Assembly: GCA_027487735.1 (NCBI GenBank)
Contig: JAIYDA010000055.1
Coordinates: 1 to 33,331 of the forward strand
Origin: Planctomycetaceae bacterium
Lineage (GTDB): Bacteria; Planctomycetota; Phycisphaerae; Phycisphaerales; UBA1924
Length of the DNA stretch: 33,331 nucleotides
Direction of reading: 5' to 3'
Below, piece after piece: positions 22,945 to 31,435 of the stretch. Made by a program: the position numbers and the translations under genes. How positions within the stretch are numbered: position 1 is the first letter of the stretch; each line of letters opens with the position of its first letter. The notes under the pieces are model-generated. The model ran no database searches. It had not been told where the DNA came from and worked only from the letters and a program-made list of their open reading frames with translations.

Positions 22945-24510
22945 ATGGCCCGTATCAATACGAACATCCCCAGTGTCGTGGCGCAGAGCAACCTGGTAAA
23001 GAACCAGGGTGATCTGAACCTTCGCCTCGAACGTCTCTCGACCGGCCTGCGCATCAACCGCGGTGCCGATGACCCTGCCGGGCTCATCATCAGTGAGCGC
23101 CTGCGCAGCGACATCAGCGGCGTCGAGCAGGGGATGAAGAACTCAGACCGTGCGAGCAGCGTCATCAGCACCACCGAGGCAAGCCTCGCGGAGGTGAACG
23201 ACCTGCTCAACAGCATCCGGTCGCTCATCGTCGAGAGCGCCAACACCGGCGCGGTGAGCAACGCCGAACGCGAGGCGAATCAGCTGCAGATCGACTCGGC
23301 GATCGAGTCGATCACGCGCATCTCCAACACCGCGAGCTTTGGCGGCCTGAAGCTGCTGGACGGCAGCCTGGACTATCGCCTGAGCGGCGTGAAGGCCAGC
23401 GCCATCACCATCGCCCAGATTCGCAACGCCAGCTTCGTGAACAACGCGAGCCTGCAGGTCGAGGTCGATGTCATTGGCAGCGCCCAGGTCGGTGGCCTCT
23501 ACTTCCGCGGAAGCCTCACGCAGCCCGGCATCCTGCAGAGCAGCATGACCATCGAGGTCAAGGGCCCCGACGGCGTGCAGGTCGTGCAGTTCCAGAGTGG
23601 CGCGACCCTCGACCGCGTGGTGACGGCGGTGAACAACATCACGGCCTTTACGGGCGTGAGCGCCGAGCTCATCAACAACAACGTGAACTCGGGCATGGTC
23701 TTCCGCACCAACGACTACGGCACCGACTCGATCGTCTCGGTGCGTCGCCTGGGCGGACCAAAGGACGACTCTGCCAACAGCTTCCGCCTTGCGAAGTTCT
23801 CCGACGCTGCCCCCATCAGCTCGGGTGCGCCCTTCCCGTGGGCCGCGCTCTTTGGTGCGGGCACGCTCATCAGCGGCGCAACGTTCGACGCTGGCAAGGA
23901 TGTGTCGGCACTTGTGAACGGCAACCTTGCCACGGGCAAGGGGCTGGACCTGACGGTGAACAGCCCGAGCCTGGGCGTGAACATCGAGTTGAGCGAGGAC
24001 TTTGCGACCGACCCGACGGCAACGCCCAGCAGCTTCACCATCGCTGGGGGCGGGGCGCTCTTCCAGCTCGGGCCCGAGGTCACGGCTCTGCAGCAGAGCA
24101 CCATGGGCATCCCGAGCGTGGCGGCGAGCCGGCTGGGGCAGACGCTGCTGAGCAACGGGCAGGTGGGCGTGCTGAGCAGCCTGAAGACGGGCCAGGCGAA
24201 CAGCCTTGCCGAGAGCGTGCGACGCAACGACTTCAGCGATGCCCAGGCGATTCTCGGGGCTGCCATCGACGAGGTGACGGGCCTGCGTGGGCGGCTCGGT
24301 GCCTTCGAGCGGAACGTGCTGGACACGAACGTGCGAAGCCTGCAAGCCCAGTTTGAGAACCTCAGCGCGAGCGACAGCCGGATTCGCGATGCGGACTTTG
24401 CCTTCGAGACCAGCAAGCTGACGCGCAGTCAGATTCTGGTGCAGGCGGGCACGAGCACGCTGCAGCTTGCGAACCAGCAGAGCCAGCAGGTGCTGCAGTT
24501 GCTGGGCTAA
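22945..24510 (+). CDS. fliC: Flagellin 1
   Basis: Structural protein of the flagellar filament, 521 residues. The N-terminal D0/D1 region ('MARINTNIPSVVAQ', 'RLSTGLRINRGADDPAGL') and C-terminal D1/D0 region ('ASDSRIRDADFAFETSKLTR', 'QILVQAGTSTLQLANQ', 'VLQLLG') are canonical. The middle includes a flagellin-IN-like element ('FQSGATLDRVVTAVNNI') and a unique variable domain with 'PFPWAALFGAGT'. No Cys is seen. It is clearly diverged from flagellins 2 and 3. It has its own sigma-54 promoter, a GGA-hairpin leader and a terminator. The symbol is the generic flagellin name. Confidence 0.95.
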   Translation: MARINTNIPSVVAQSNLVKNQGDLNLRLERLSTGLRINRGADDPAGLIISERLRSDISGVEQGMKNSDRASSVISTTEASLAEVNDLLNSIRSLIVESANTGAVSNAEREANQLQIDSAIESITRISNTASFGGLKLLDGSLDYRLSGVKASAITIAQIRNASFVNNASLQVEVDVIGSAQVGGLYFRGSLTQPGILQSSMTIEVKGPDGVQVVQFQSGATLDRVVTAVNNITAFTGVSAELINNNVNSGMVFRTNDYGTDSIVSVRRLGGPKDDSANSFRLAKFSDAAPISSGAPFPWAALFGAGTLISGATFDAGKDVSALVNGNLATGKGLDLTVNSPSLGVNIELSEDFATDPTATPSSFTIAGGGALFQLGPEVTALQQSTMGIPSVAASRLGQTLLSNGQVGVLSSLKTGQANSLAESVRRNDFSDAQAILGAAIDEVTGLRGRLGAFERNVLDTNVRSLQAQFENLSASDSRIRDADFAFETSKLTRSQILVQAGTSTLQLANQQSQQVLQLLG

Positions 24511-24559
24511 GCGACGGATCCGTCCGACACGGCAAACACTCACTCATTACCACATCACG

Positions 24560-24600
24560 GCACCCCGCCCTCGCAACCCGAGGCGGGGTGCTGGCGTTTT
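24560..24600 (+). terminator. Rho-independent terminator of flagellin 1
   Basis: GCACCCCGCCCTCG (24560-24573) pairs with CGAGGCGGGGTGC (24579-24591) with one bulged base, followed by TGGCG and TTTT (24597-24600). Confidence 0.8.
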
Positions 24601-24987
24601 GAGGGGCGTTGCAGGAGGCAAGGGCGGCACAGGCGGTGCGGGCGTGCGCACCAGCAGAAAACCCAGGGGTTTGCACTCTGGAAGGGGGCGTTGCACCTTC
24701 TTTGGGTGGAGGAAAGAGAGAAAAACGTGCAAAACGTGTGGGAGTTGAAGACTTGAACTGAACTGGGGTTTGTGTGTCCCCGATCTGTTTCGAGTCCGGT
24801 CAGGGTGCGAGCGCATCCCGGACAGGGCAGGTCTGGTCGGACGGAAACGACCGGACCCACCCAAAGGGCGTTGCCGCGAGGCAGCATCCGATGTTGGCGG
24901 AGAGCGCGTGCCTCTTCGCCCCGACCGCCCGGCGTGAGATTCCGAGTGGGCTTTGACCGGGCCGCACGTTTCACGGAGGTTTTTTCG
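24601..24987. promoter_or_regulatory. Leader region of flagellin 2 with a GGA hairpin
   Basis: No gene is supported. Hairpin GGTCGGACGGAAACGACC (24835-24852) presents CGGA in its eight-base loop. The Shine-Dalgarno is CACGGAGG (24972-24979), the same octamer as in flagellin 1, but without the enclosing stem. No -24/-12 promoter with the correct ten-base spacing and consensus is found. A CCCCGAT element (24778-24784) is shared with the flagellin 3 region and might be part of a flagellar sigma promoter, but no matching -35 was seen. Confidence 0.4.
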
Positions 24988-26502
24988 ATGAGCCGTATTA
25001 ACTCGAACATTCCCGCACTGGTCGCCAACCGCGTGCTGGGGCAGAACAACTTCAGCCTGAACACGAGCCTTGAGCGCTTGTCGACGGGCCTCAAGATCAA
25101 CCGCGGTAAGGACGACCCCGCAGGCCTGATCGCCAGCGAGAACCTGCGAAGCGAGCAGAAGGCCCTTGACCAGGCCATCAACAACGCTCAGCGCGCCGAC
25201 CAGGTGATCAACATCGCCGAGGGCGGCCTGCAGGAAGTCAGCGGCCTGCTGACCGAGCTGCAGGGCCTGCTCACCGCGAGCGCCAGCGAGGCTGGTCTCT
25301 CGTCGGAAGAGAAGCAAGCCAACCAGCTGCAGATCGACTCGATCCTGCAGACCATCGACCGCGTCGCCGGCGCGACGAACTTCCAGGGCATGAAGCTGCT
25401 CAACGGCAACTTCGACTTCAAGACTGACAAGGGCGGCGGCGGCTACACCGACGTCCGCATCAACGCCGCGAAGTTCAATGGCGAAGGCCTTGATGTGAAC
25501 GTCGCCGTCACGGGTAGCGCGCAGCAGGCCGGTCTCTATCTGTCGGCTGGCGGCAGCCAGATCGACCTCGCCACGGGCAGCAGCCTGACGCTCGAAATCA
25601 CCGGTTCGCTCGGCAGCCGCGAGCTGAGCTTCCAGTCGGGTTCAAGCCTCACCAGCATCGCCGCGACGATCAACACCTTCAAGGATGTCACGGGCATCGA
25701 GGCCACGGTCTCGGGCACGGGCATCAAGCTGTTCAGCACCGAGTTTGGTTCTGACCAGGAAGTGAAAGTGACGACCAAGACGGGCACGCTGAACGGCACG
25801 GGCGTCGGTACGGCCTTGCTCAACGCCACGAACTTCGGTGTTGCGGACACGACGATGACCAACACCGTCGGCGTCACCCGCTTCGATTCGGGCCAGGACA
25901 TGAAGGCCACCATCAACGGCATCAATGCGACGGTGAAGGGCAAGACCGCCCGCATCAACACCGACTTCCTCGATGTTGAGATCTCAATGACCACCGCGAA
26001 GGCTCAGACCATCGGCAGCGTGGGCACGGGCGGCGACAGCGGCAGCGCGGTCTTCCGCGTGACCGGCGGCGGTGCCGACTTCCAGCTTGCCAGCAAGGTG
26101 GACATCCAGGGCAAGGTGTCGATTGGTATCCAGGACGTTGCGGCCCGCAAGCTGGGTAGCAGCACGCTGGGCTTCCTCGACAGCCTCGCCAGCGGCAAGG
26201 ACAACAACGTGGTCGATGGCGACACGTCGCAGGGTCAGAAGATCGTGGGCGAGGCAATCAAGCAGGTCAGCAGCCTCCGCGGTCGCCTGGGTGCATTCCA
26301 GCGCAACACCGTGGGCGCCACGATCCGCAGCCTGAACATCAGCAGCGAGAACACCGCTGCCGCTCAGAGCATCATCCGCGACGCGGACTTCGCGCAGGAG
26401 ACGGCACAGCTCACCCGCAGCCAGATTCTGGTTTCGGCCTCGACGAACGTGCTCAGCCTCGCGAACAACTCGCCCCAGTCGGCCCTCCAGTTGCTGGGCT
26501 AA
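24988..26502 (+). CDS. fliC: Flagellin 2
   Basis: Filament protein of 504 residues. The D0/D1 ends are canonical ('MSRINSNIPALVANRVLGQN', 'RLSTGLKINRGKDDPAGL', then at the C-terminus 'IIRDADFAQETAQLTRSQIL' and 'SALQLLG'). The centre carries a flagellin-IN-type motif ('SFQSGSSLTSIAATINTFKD', 'TGIEATVSGTGI'). It is close to flagellin 3 over nearly its whole length and differs mainly at about residues 250-300. Start ATG at 24988 with GGAGG eight bases upstream. It ends with its own terminator. No Cys is seen. The symbol is generic. Confidence 0.95.
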   Translation: MSRINSNIPALVANRVLGQNNFSLNTSLERLSTGLKINRGKDDPAGLIASENLRSEQKALDQAINNAQRADQVINIAEGGLQEVSGLLTELQGLLTASASEAGLSSEEKQANQLQIDSILQTIDRVAGATNFQGMKLLNGNFDFKTDKGGGGYTDVRINAAKFNGEGLDVNVAVTGSAQQAGLYLSAGGSQIDLATGSSLTLEITGSLGSRELSFQSGSSLTSIAATINTFKDVTGIEATVSGTGIKLFSTEFGSDQEVKVTTKTGTLNGTGVGTALLNATNFGVADTTMTNTVGVTRFDSGQDMKATINGINATVKGKTARINTDFLDVEISMTTAKAQTIGSVGTGGDSGSAVFRVTGGGADFQLASKVDIQGKVSIGIQDVAARKLGSSTLGFLDSLASGKDNNVVDGDTSQGQKIVGEAIKQVSSLRGRLGAFQRNTVGATIRSLNISSENTAAAQSIIRDADFAQETAQLTRSQILVSASTNVLSLANNSPQSALQLLG

Positions 26503-26560
26503 GCCCAAGCAGTTAAGAGGACTGACGATCGAGAGATCACCGTGAACTGAAACCTTTTCG

Positions 26561-26596
26561 ACCCGGGTCCCAGAGATGGGGCCCGGGTTCTTCCTT
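26561..26596 (+). terminator. Rho-independent terminator of flagellin 2
   Basis: ACCCGGGTCCC (26561-26571) / GGGGCCCGGGT (26578-26588) with loop AGAGAT and one G-T pair, followed by a T-rich tail (TCTTCCTTT). Confidence 0.75.
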
Positions 26597-26885
26597 TCAG
26601 GGTCGTTGTTTGTCCGGTTCTTTGTCTGCGGGCGATGTCGCGTGCCGGTGGGCCTGCAACGCGTGTTCCAACGATCTCGCCCGTGCCAACGCGCACAACT
26701 GGCGCGAATACCGCGAACGCACGCGATGTCGCGCCTGCGACGAACGCACGAACCTTGTGCGATATGCATCCGCGCGGGGGGATATTTATTCGCGATTGCT
26801 GTCGTTCAGTCATTGATCCTCATGGCTTCCCCGATTTTCCTAGGCATCGGGCAGCGATTGCGCTCGCCCGCCTGGGAGCTCTCCG
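26597..26885. promoter_or_regulatory. Leader region of flagellin 3, different from the other two
   Basis: No gene is supported. A stable hairpin CGGGC-A-GCG-ATTG-CGC-TC-GCCCG (26848-26870) lies just before the Shine-Dalgarno GGGAG (26874-26878). Here GGA is not in a loop, and the CACGGAGG octamer of flagellins 1 and 2 is missing. CCCCGAT at 26829-26835 matches the element upstream of flagellin 2. No -24/-12 promoter was seen. Confidence 0.4.
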
Positions 26886-28403
26886 ATGAGTCGTATCCAA
26901 TCGAACATCCCCGCCCTGATCGCGAATCGCGTGCTCGGGCAGAACAACCTCAGCCTCAACACCAGCCTGGAGCGTCTCTCCACGGGCCTCAAGATCAACC
27001 GAGGCAAGGACGACCCCGCGGGCCTCATCGCGAGCGAGAACCTGCGCGCCGAGCAGCGCGGGCTGGATCAGGCAATCGCGAACGCCCAGCGCGCCGACCA
27101 GGTGGTCAACATCGCCGAGGGCGGCCTGCAAGAGGTGAGCGGGCTGCTGACCGAGCTGCAGGGCCTGCTGACGGCCAGCGCGAACGAGTCGGGCACGTCC
27201 GTCGAGGAGCGCGAGGCCAACCAGCTGCAGATCGACTCGATCTTGCAGACCATCGACCGCGTGGCAGGGCAGACCAACTTCCAGGGCATGAAGCTGCTCA
27301 ACGGGAACTTCGACTTCACCACCACGAGCGGCGGTGGGGGCGTGACGGACTTCAAGATCAACTCCGCGAAGTTCGGCAGCAATGGGCTCGACGTGAACGT
27401 CGCTGTGACGCAGAGTGCGCAGCAGGCCGGCGTGTTCCTCAGCGCGGGTGGCAGCCAGATCGACCTCGCGACGGGCAGCAGCTTCTCGCTCGAAGTTTCG
27501 GGCAGCCTGGGCAAGCGCGAGCTGTCGTTCGCGTCGGGCTCGTCGCTCACGAGCATCGCCGCGACCATCAACACCTTCAAGGACGTCACGGGCGTCGAGG
27601 CCACCGTCTCGGGCACGGGCATCAGGCTCTTTAGCAGCGAGTTTGGCAGCGGCGCAGTCGTGAAGACGACGCAGGGCGCGGGCACGCTGGGTGGCACCGG
27701 CGCTGGCGTGTATCGTCTGCAAGATAGCAACGCCAACGCCGCGCAGACCTCGGGCGCGGTGAACACCGCCAACGCCAGCGTCGAGGACGTGGGCAAGGCG
27801 ATGAAGGCGACGATCAACGGCATCGAGGCGAGCGTGACGGGCAAGACCGCACGCATCAACACCGACTTCCTCGACGTCGAGCTCACGCTCACCACCGCCA
27901 AGGCCCAGACCATCGGGGCCGTGGGCACCGGGGGCGACAGCGGCAGTGCTGTCTTCAAGGTTGACGGCGGCGGCGCGAACTTCGCGCTCGCAAGCCGCGT
28001 GGACATCGCGGGCAACGTCGCGATCGGCATGCAGGATGTCTCGGCCCGCAAGCTGGGCAACTCGTCGCTGGGGTTCCTCGACAGCCTCGCGAGCGGCAAA
28101 GCCAACAACGTGGTGAATGGCGACACCACGCAAGGTCAGAAGGTGGTGGGGGAGGCGATCAAGCAGATCAGCCTCATGCGAGGCCGCATCGGCGCATTCC
28201 AGCGCAACACCGTGGGCGCCACCATCCGCAGCCTGAGCATCAGCAGCGAGAACACCGCGGCAGCCCAGAGCATCATCCGCGATGCCGACTTTGCGAACGA
28301 GACGGCGCAGCTCACACGCAGCCAGATTCTGGTTTCGGCCTCGACGAACGTGCTGAGCCTCGCGAACAGCACGCCGCAGAGCGCGCTGCAGCTGCTGGGC
28401 TGA
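26886..28403 (+). CDS. fliC: Flagellin 3
   Basis: Filament protein of 505 residues with canonical ends ('MSRIQSNIPALIANRVLGQN', 'RLSTGLKINRGKDDPAGL', 'IIRDADFANETAQLTRSQIL', 'SALQLLG'). It carries the same central flagellin-IN-type motif as flagellin 2, its tandem paralogue. The regions near residues 130-145 and 255-300 are the most diverged. A Lys is replaced by Arg or Ser at many surface-type positions relative to flagellin 2. Start ATG at 26886 with GGGAG upstream. No obvious terminator follows before the recombinase gene 40 bases downstream, so read-through is possible. The symbol is generic. Confidence 0.95.
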   Translation: MSRIQSNIPALIANRVLGQNNLSLNTSLERLSTGLKINRGKDDPAGLIASENLRAEQRGLDQAIANAQRADQVVNIAEGGLQEVSGLLTELQGLLTASANESGTSVEEREANQLQIDSILQTIDRVAGQTNFQGMKLLNGNFDFTTTSGGGGVTDFKINSAKFGSNGLDVNVAVTQSAQQAGVFLSAGGSQIDLATGSSFSLEVSGSLGKRELSFASGSSLTSIAATINTFKDVTGVEATVSGTGIRLFSSEFGSGAVVKTTQGAGTLGGTGAGVYRLQDSNANAAQTSGAVNTANASVEDVGKAMKATINGIEASVTGKTARINTDFLDVELTLTTAKAQTIGAVGTGGDSGSAVFKVDGGGANFALASRVDIAGNVAIGMQDVSARKLGNSSLGFLDSLASGKANNVVNGDTTQGQKVVGEAIKQISLMRGRIGAFQRNTVGATIRSLSISSENTAAAQSIIRDADFANETAQLTRSQILVSASTNVLSLANSTPQSALQLLG

Positions 28404-28442
28404 GCCATGGACGCGTAGCGTGAAGTGCGATGAAGGGGGGGC

Positions 28443-29561
28443 GTGCTCTCCTGCGCATCGCCCACCAATCGTTGCTGCGGCACGCTGCGGTTTGTCGATA
28501 CCTTGCACGTGCCCCCGCGCGCGTCGCAATCCATCGAAGCCAAAGCCGGCAAATCGCCCAAGGCCCCAGCCAGCAAGCGCGGGCCCCGGGCCAACCCGGC
28601 GTTCAGCACGCCACCCGAGGCCTATGCGGGCGTGTTCCAGCGGTTTCTCGCGTTCCTGCGCATCGAGTGTGGGCTGCTGCCCAACAGCATGGAGGCCTAT
28701 CAGCGCGATGTCGCCCAGTTGCTGCACGCGCTGCACGAGAGCTGCCCCACCCTCGCGCACGCCACCCGCGACCACGTGGCAAACCACCTTGCGAGCCTGA
28801 AGACCCAGCGCGGGCTGGAGAGCGCGAGCATCATCCGCCATCTTGCGGCATCGCGCGTCTTCTTGCGGTGGGCCCACGCCAACGCGCTGCTGCCCACCGA
28901 CCTCACGACGCAGCTCGATCGCCCGCAGCGATGGAAGAAGCTGCCGCACGTGCTATCGCCCGCCCAGGTCCGCAGGCTCATCGAGGCGAGCGCGCCAAGC
29001 GCGGAGGCACAAGCCGACCCGCTCGCCCTCGCCCGCGCCCAGCGCGATCGCGCGATGCTGGAACTGCTGTATGCGAGCGGACTCCGCGCCAGCGAGGTCT
29101 GCGGCGTCTGCGTTGCTGATCTGCACCTGCCCACGGGCATCGTGCGCGTGCTGGGCAAGGGCAACAAGCATCGCCTCGTACCTATGCACGATCAGGCTCG
29201 CGATGCCATTGCAACCTATCTCGCGCAGGGCCGCCCGACGCTCGCGAACCTCGCACGCGTCGCGACCGATGCGCTGCTGCTGTCTCAGCATGGACGCCCG
29301 CTGGAACGCGTGCGCATCTGGCAGCTTGTCAGCGGCTACGCCAAGAAGGCTGGGCTCCACGACATCCATCCGCACATGCTGCGGCACAGCTTCGCGACGC
29401 ATCTGCTCATGGGAGGGGCCGACCTGCGCGCGGTGCAGGAGATGCTCGGGCACGCCAACATCGCGACCACGCAGATTTACACCCACGTCGACCGCAGCCG
29501 GCTCAAGGCGGTGCACAAGCAGTTCCACCCGCGTGAGCGGGGTAGGGCGACCGGCACGTAA
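28443..29561 (+). CDS. XerC/XerD-family tyrosine recombinase
   Basis: Site-specific recombinase, probably for chromosome-dimer resolution at dif. The catalytic set is complete: Arg215 (YASGLRASEV), Lys242 (GKGNKHR), His311 and Arg314 (HMLRHSFATHLL), His337 (LGHANIATTQ) and Tyr346 (IYTHVD). The N-terminal SAM-like core-binding domain spans about 62-155 ('FQRFLAFLRIECGLLPNSME'). At 372 residues it exceeds the usual 300 because of a basic, Pro/Ala-rich lead of about 60 residues. The start is uncertain: GTG at 28443 (G-rich site just upstream) or GTG at 28509. A weak stem (ACGGGA 29568-29573 / TCCCGT 29584-29589) follows the stop. XerC and XerD cannot be told apart here. No attachment site or phage gene is nearby. 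Confidence 0.9.
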   Translation: MLSCASPTNRCCGTLRFVDTLHVPPRASQSIEAKAGKSPKAPASKRGPRANPAFSTPPEAYAGVFQRFLAFLRIECGLLPNSMEAYQRDVAQLLHALHESCPTLAHATRDHVANHLASLKTQRGLESASIIRHLAASRVFLRWAHANALLPTDLTTQLDRPQRWKKLPHVLSPAQVRRLIEASAPSAEAQADPLALARAQRDRAMLELLYASGLRASEVCGVCVADLHLPTGIVRVLGKGNKHRLVPMHDQARDAIATYLAQGRPTLANLARVATDALLLSQHGRPLERVRIWQLVSGYAKKAGLHDIHPHMLRHSFATHLLMGGADLRAVQEMLGHANIATTQIYTHVDRSRLKAVHKQFHPRERGRATGT

Positions 29562-29707
29562 GCAGCGACGGGATTGCCCAGCGTCCCGTGCACGATTTCT
29601 ACCCCAAACGGCGGCAACTTGGGGGTTTTCCGTCTGGCTCAGCGTCCGAATCGCGAAGGGATGTGCCAACATCCTTCGCAACTCTCCCACGTGCAATACG
29701 GATAGTC

Positions 29708-29736
29708 TTGGAGATTGCCGCGTTCTGCGGTAGAGT
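29708..29736 (+). promoter_or_regulatory. Possible promoter of the Cys-rich secreted protein
   Basis: TTGGAG (29708-29713), a 17-bp spacer and TAGAGT (29731-29736), about 90 bases before the ATG. The repeat CCAGACCAG occurs twice just downstream. The ribosome-binding site is AAGGA at 29816-29820. Confidence 0.35.
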
Positions 29737-29827
29737 GGGCCGATCGCCAGACCAGGCTCCAGACCAGTCTGCCGTCTGTCCGCACGGGCCCTGTGGTGCT
29801 CTTCTGCTACTTTTCAAGGAAGCTGCT

Positions 29828-31384
29828 ATGCGTCGTGTGTTCTTTGGCGTTGCTGCATTGCTGGCTCTGTGTTCGGGCGTTGCGCAGGCTCAGCAAACGG
29901 GGCGCGACATGACGCCCCAGACTGTCTCGCTCTCGCACGTGCCCACGCTGCAGGTGGTGCGCGGGGGCGGGTGGCAGTTGCTTGAGGGGCCAGGCTTTGG
30001 CACACGCGGCGGGTGCGAGGTTGTCAGCACGCACACGAACGCGAGCTTTACCGGGGGCGAGTACCTCGTGCAGGCGGGCTTCAGCGATGGTGAGAGCCTC
30101 GCCGCCACCTACACCCTGCCCGCGAGCGCGTTCCCGATCGTCATCAAGAATGCCGAGCAGATCTTCGCGACCAGCAACGCGGTGGTGCAGACGACCACCG
30201 AGTGGGGCATTCAGTTCTACGCGGGCCGGCCCAACGACGGGCAGCTGCTCTTCAGCGAGAACAGCGATGGGAGCGTGCTGCCGCACATCGTGATGGGTCC
30301 GGGCACCAACGGCACGAACGTGCAGTTTCTCATCGACCCCAATGACCCCGAGCAGATCATCATCGAGAACAATGGGACAAACCAGTTCTCCGTCGTGTGG
30401 CGCGTCGTGCGCCACAACGCACCAAGCTCCAACCCTTGCATCACAGCGCCGCAAAGCAGCCGCAATGCCTTCCCAGTCACGGACACCACAGGCGTTGCCA
30501 GCCTCCCCGGCAACTGGCTCTTCGGGCTCAACTGCGGGCCCTTTGGGTGCCCCAGCAACGGCGGCTGGGCGACGTTTCAGAGCCTGGCCGCGGGCCTTTG
30601 CCGCCCGAGCGGCGACTGGGTGACCCGCGTGACGTGGGAGAGCCTGACGTGCCCAACCGTGAGCGGGGCCTGCTGCCTCAGCAACGGCACGTGCGTGAGC
30701 TTGACGAGCGAAGCGTGCGGGCTGCAAGGGGGCACCTATCGCGGCGATAACACCGTCTGCGGAGCCAACACCTGCCCCCAGCCCACCGGCGCCTGCTGCT
30801 TTAGCGGTGGTACTTGCATCCAGAGCCAAGCCAGCCAGTGCGTCGCGGGCGGGGGCACGTTCCTTGGTGCGGGCGTGGCGTGCGCACCGAACAACACCTG
30901 CCCCACGGGTGCTTGCTGCCTGCCCACGGGCGTATGCGTGTCGGGCGTCACCAGCGCCGCTTGCACTGCGCAGAGCGGCACGTTCCGAGGCATTGGCAGC
31001 AGCTGCGTCAATGCCAACTGCCCGCCTCCGGAGGGGGCGTGCTGCGTGAACAACGGCGCGGCGTGCTTCACGCTGACGCAGGCCCTCTGCACGAGCATCA
31101 ATGGGGTGTGGCAGGGTGCGCTCACGACGTGCGCCGATGGCAACAACGATGGGCGAGCCGATATCTGCGGGCCTGTCAACACCTGCGGCGACATCGACTA
31201 TAACAACGACGGGCTCTTTCCGGCGGATGAGGACCTGGTGGACTTCCTCACGGTGCTCGCGGGCGGCCCCTGCAGCACGGGCAACTGCGACAGCATCGAC
31301 TTTAATGGCGATGGTCTCTTCCCAAGCGACGACGATCTCATCACGCTGCTCTGCGAGCTTGCGGGTGGCGCGTGCTGCCAATAA
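29828..31384 (+). CDS. Secreted Cys-rich repeat protein with dockerin-like Ca-binding tail
   Basis: Exported protein of 518 residues: signal peptide (MRRVFFGVAALLALCSGVAQ, cleavage near AQA-QQ), then a beta-rich body of about 250 residues. Four Cys-rich repeats of about 40 residues follow, each opening with GACC and running C-V/I-x-T/S...C...GGT/SGT...G...C...CP. The C-terminus holds two related motifs, 'CGDIDYNNDGLFPADEDLVD' and 'CDSIDFNGDGLFPSDDDLIT', each followed by an 'LAGG-x-C' ending. The D-N/G-D-G-L acidic loops look like EF-hand/dockerin-type Ca-binding loops. The even Cys content suggests disulfides and an extracytoplasmic location. Start supported by AAGGA seven bases upstream. Function unknown; adhesion or surface assembly are inferences. 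Confidence 0.85.
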   Translation: MRRVFFGVAALLALCSGVAQAQQTGRDMTPQTVSLSHVPTLQVVRGGGWQLLEGPGFGTRGGCEVVSTHTNASFTGGEYLVQAGFSDGESLAATYTLPASAFPIVIKNAEQIFATSNAVVQTTTEWGIQFYAGRPNDGQLLFSENSDGSVLPHIVMGPGTNGTNVQFLIDPNDPEQIIIENNGTNQFSVVWRVVRHNAPSSNPCITAPQSSRNAFPVTDTTGVASLPGNWLFGLNCGPFGCPSNGGWATFQSLAAGLCRPSGDWVTRVTWESLTCPTVSGACCLSNGTCVSLTSEACGLQGGTYRGDNTVCGANTCPQPTGACCFSGGTCIQSQASQCVAGGGTFLGAGVACAPNNTCPTGACCLPTGVCVSGVTSAACTAQSGTFRGIGSSCVNANCPPPEGACCVNNGAACFTLTQALCTSINGVWQGALTTCADGNNDGRADICGPVNTCGDIDYNNDGLFPADEDLVDFLTVLAGGPCSTGNCDSIDFNGDGLFPSDDDLITLLCELAGGACCQ

Positions 31385-31435
31385 GGTGTGGGCAGCGCGC
31401 GGTGCCGATGGTTCGCGCGTGGCGGTCAGCCTGGC

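Noticed and set aside
24624..24641. CGGCACAGGCGGTGC as a sigma-54 promoter for flagellin 2
   Set aside because: GG-N10-GC spacing is met, but the -12 element GGTGC lacks the TTGC core, and it lies more than 340 bases from the gene. In GC-rich DNA this spacing arises by chance.
24759..26836. Sigma-28-type promoters at the CCCCGAT elements of flagellins 2 and 3
   Set aside because: The -10-like CCCCGAT is shared, but the positions 11 bases upstream (TGAACTGG, TCATTGAT) do not resemble TAAAGTTT. Mentioned only as a shared element.
23143..28949. Long antisense ORFs through the flagellins (466, 353 and 709 residues)
   Set aside because: They mirror flagellin codon patterns and contain no recognisable domain; the longest even spans the flagellin 3-recombinase junction.
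28443..29561. Integrase of a mobile element
   Set aside because: No attachment-site repeats, tRNA gene, excisionase or other mobile genes flank it, and the sequence pattern is that of chromosomal XerC/D.
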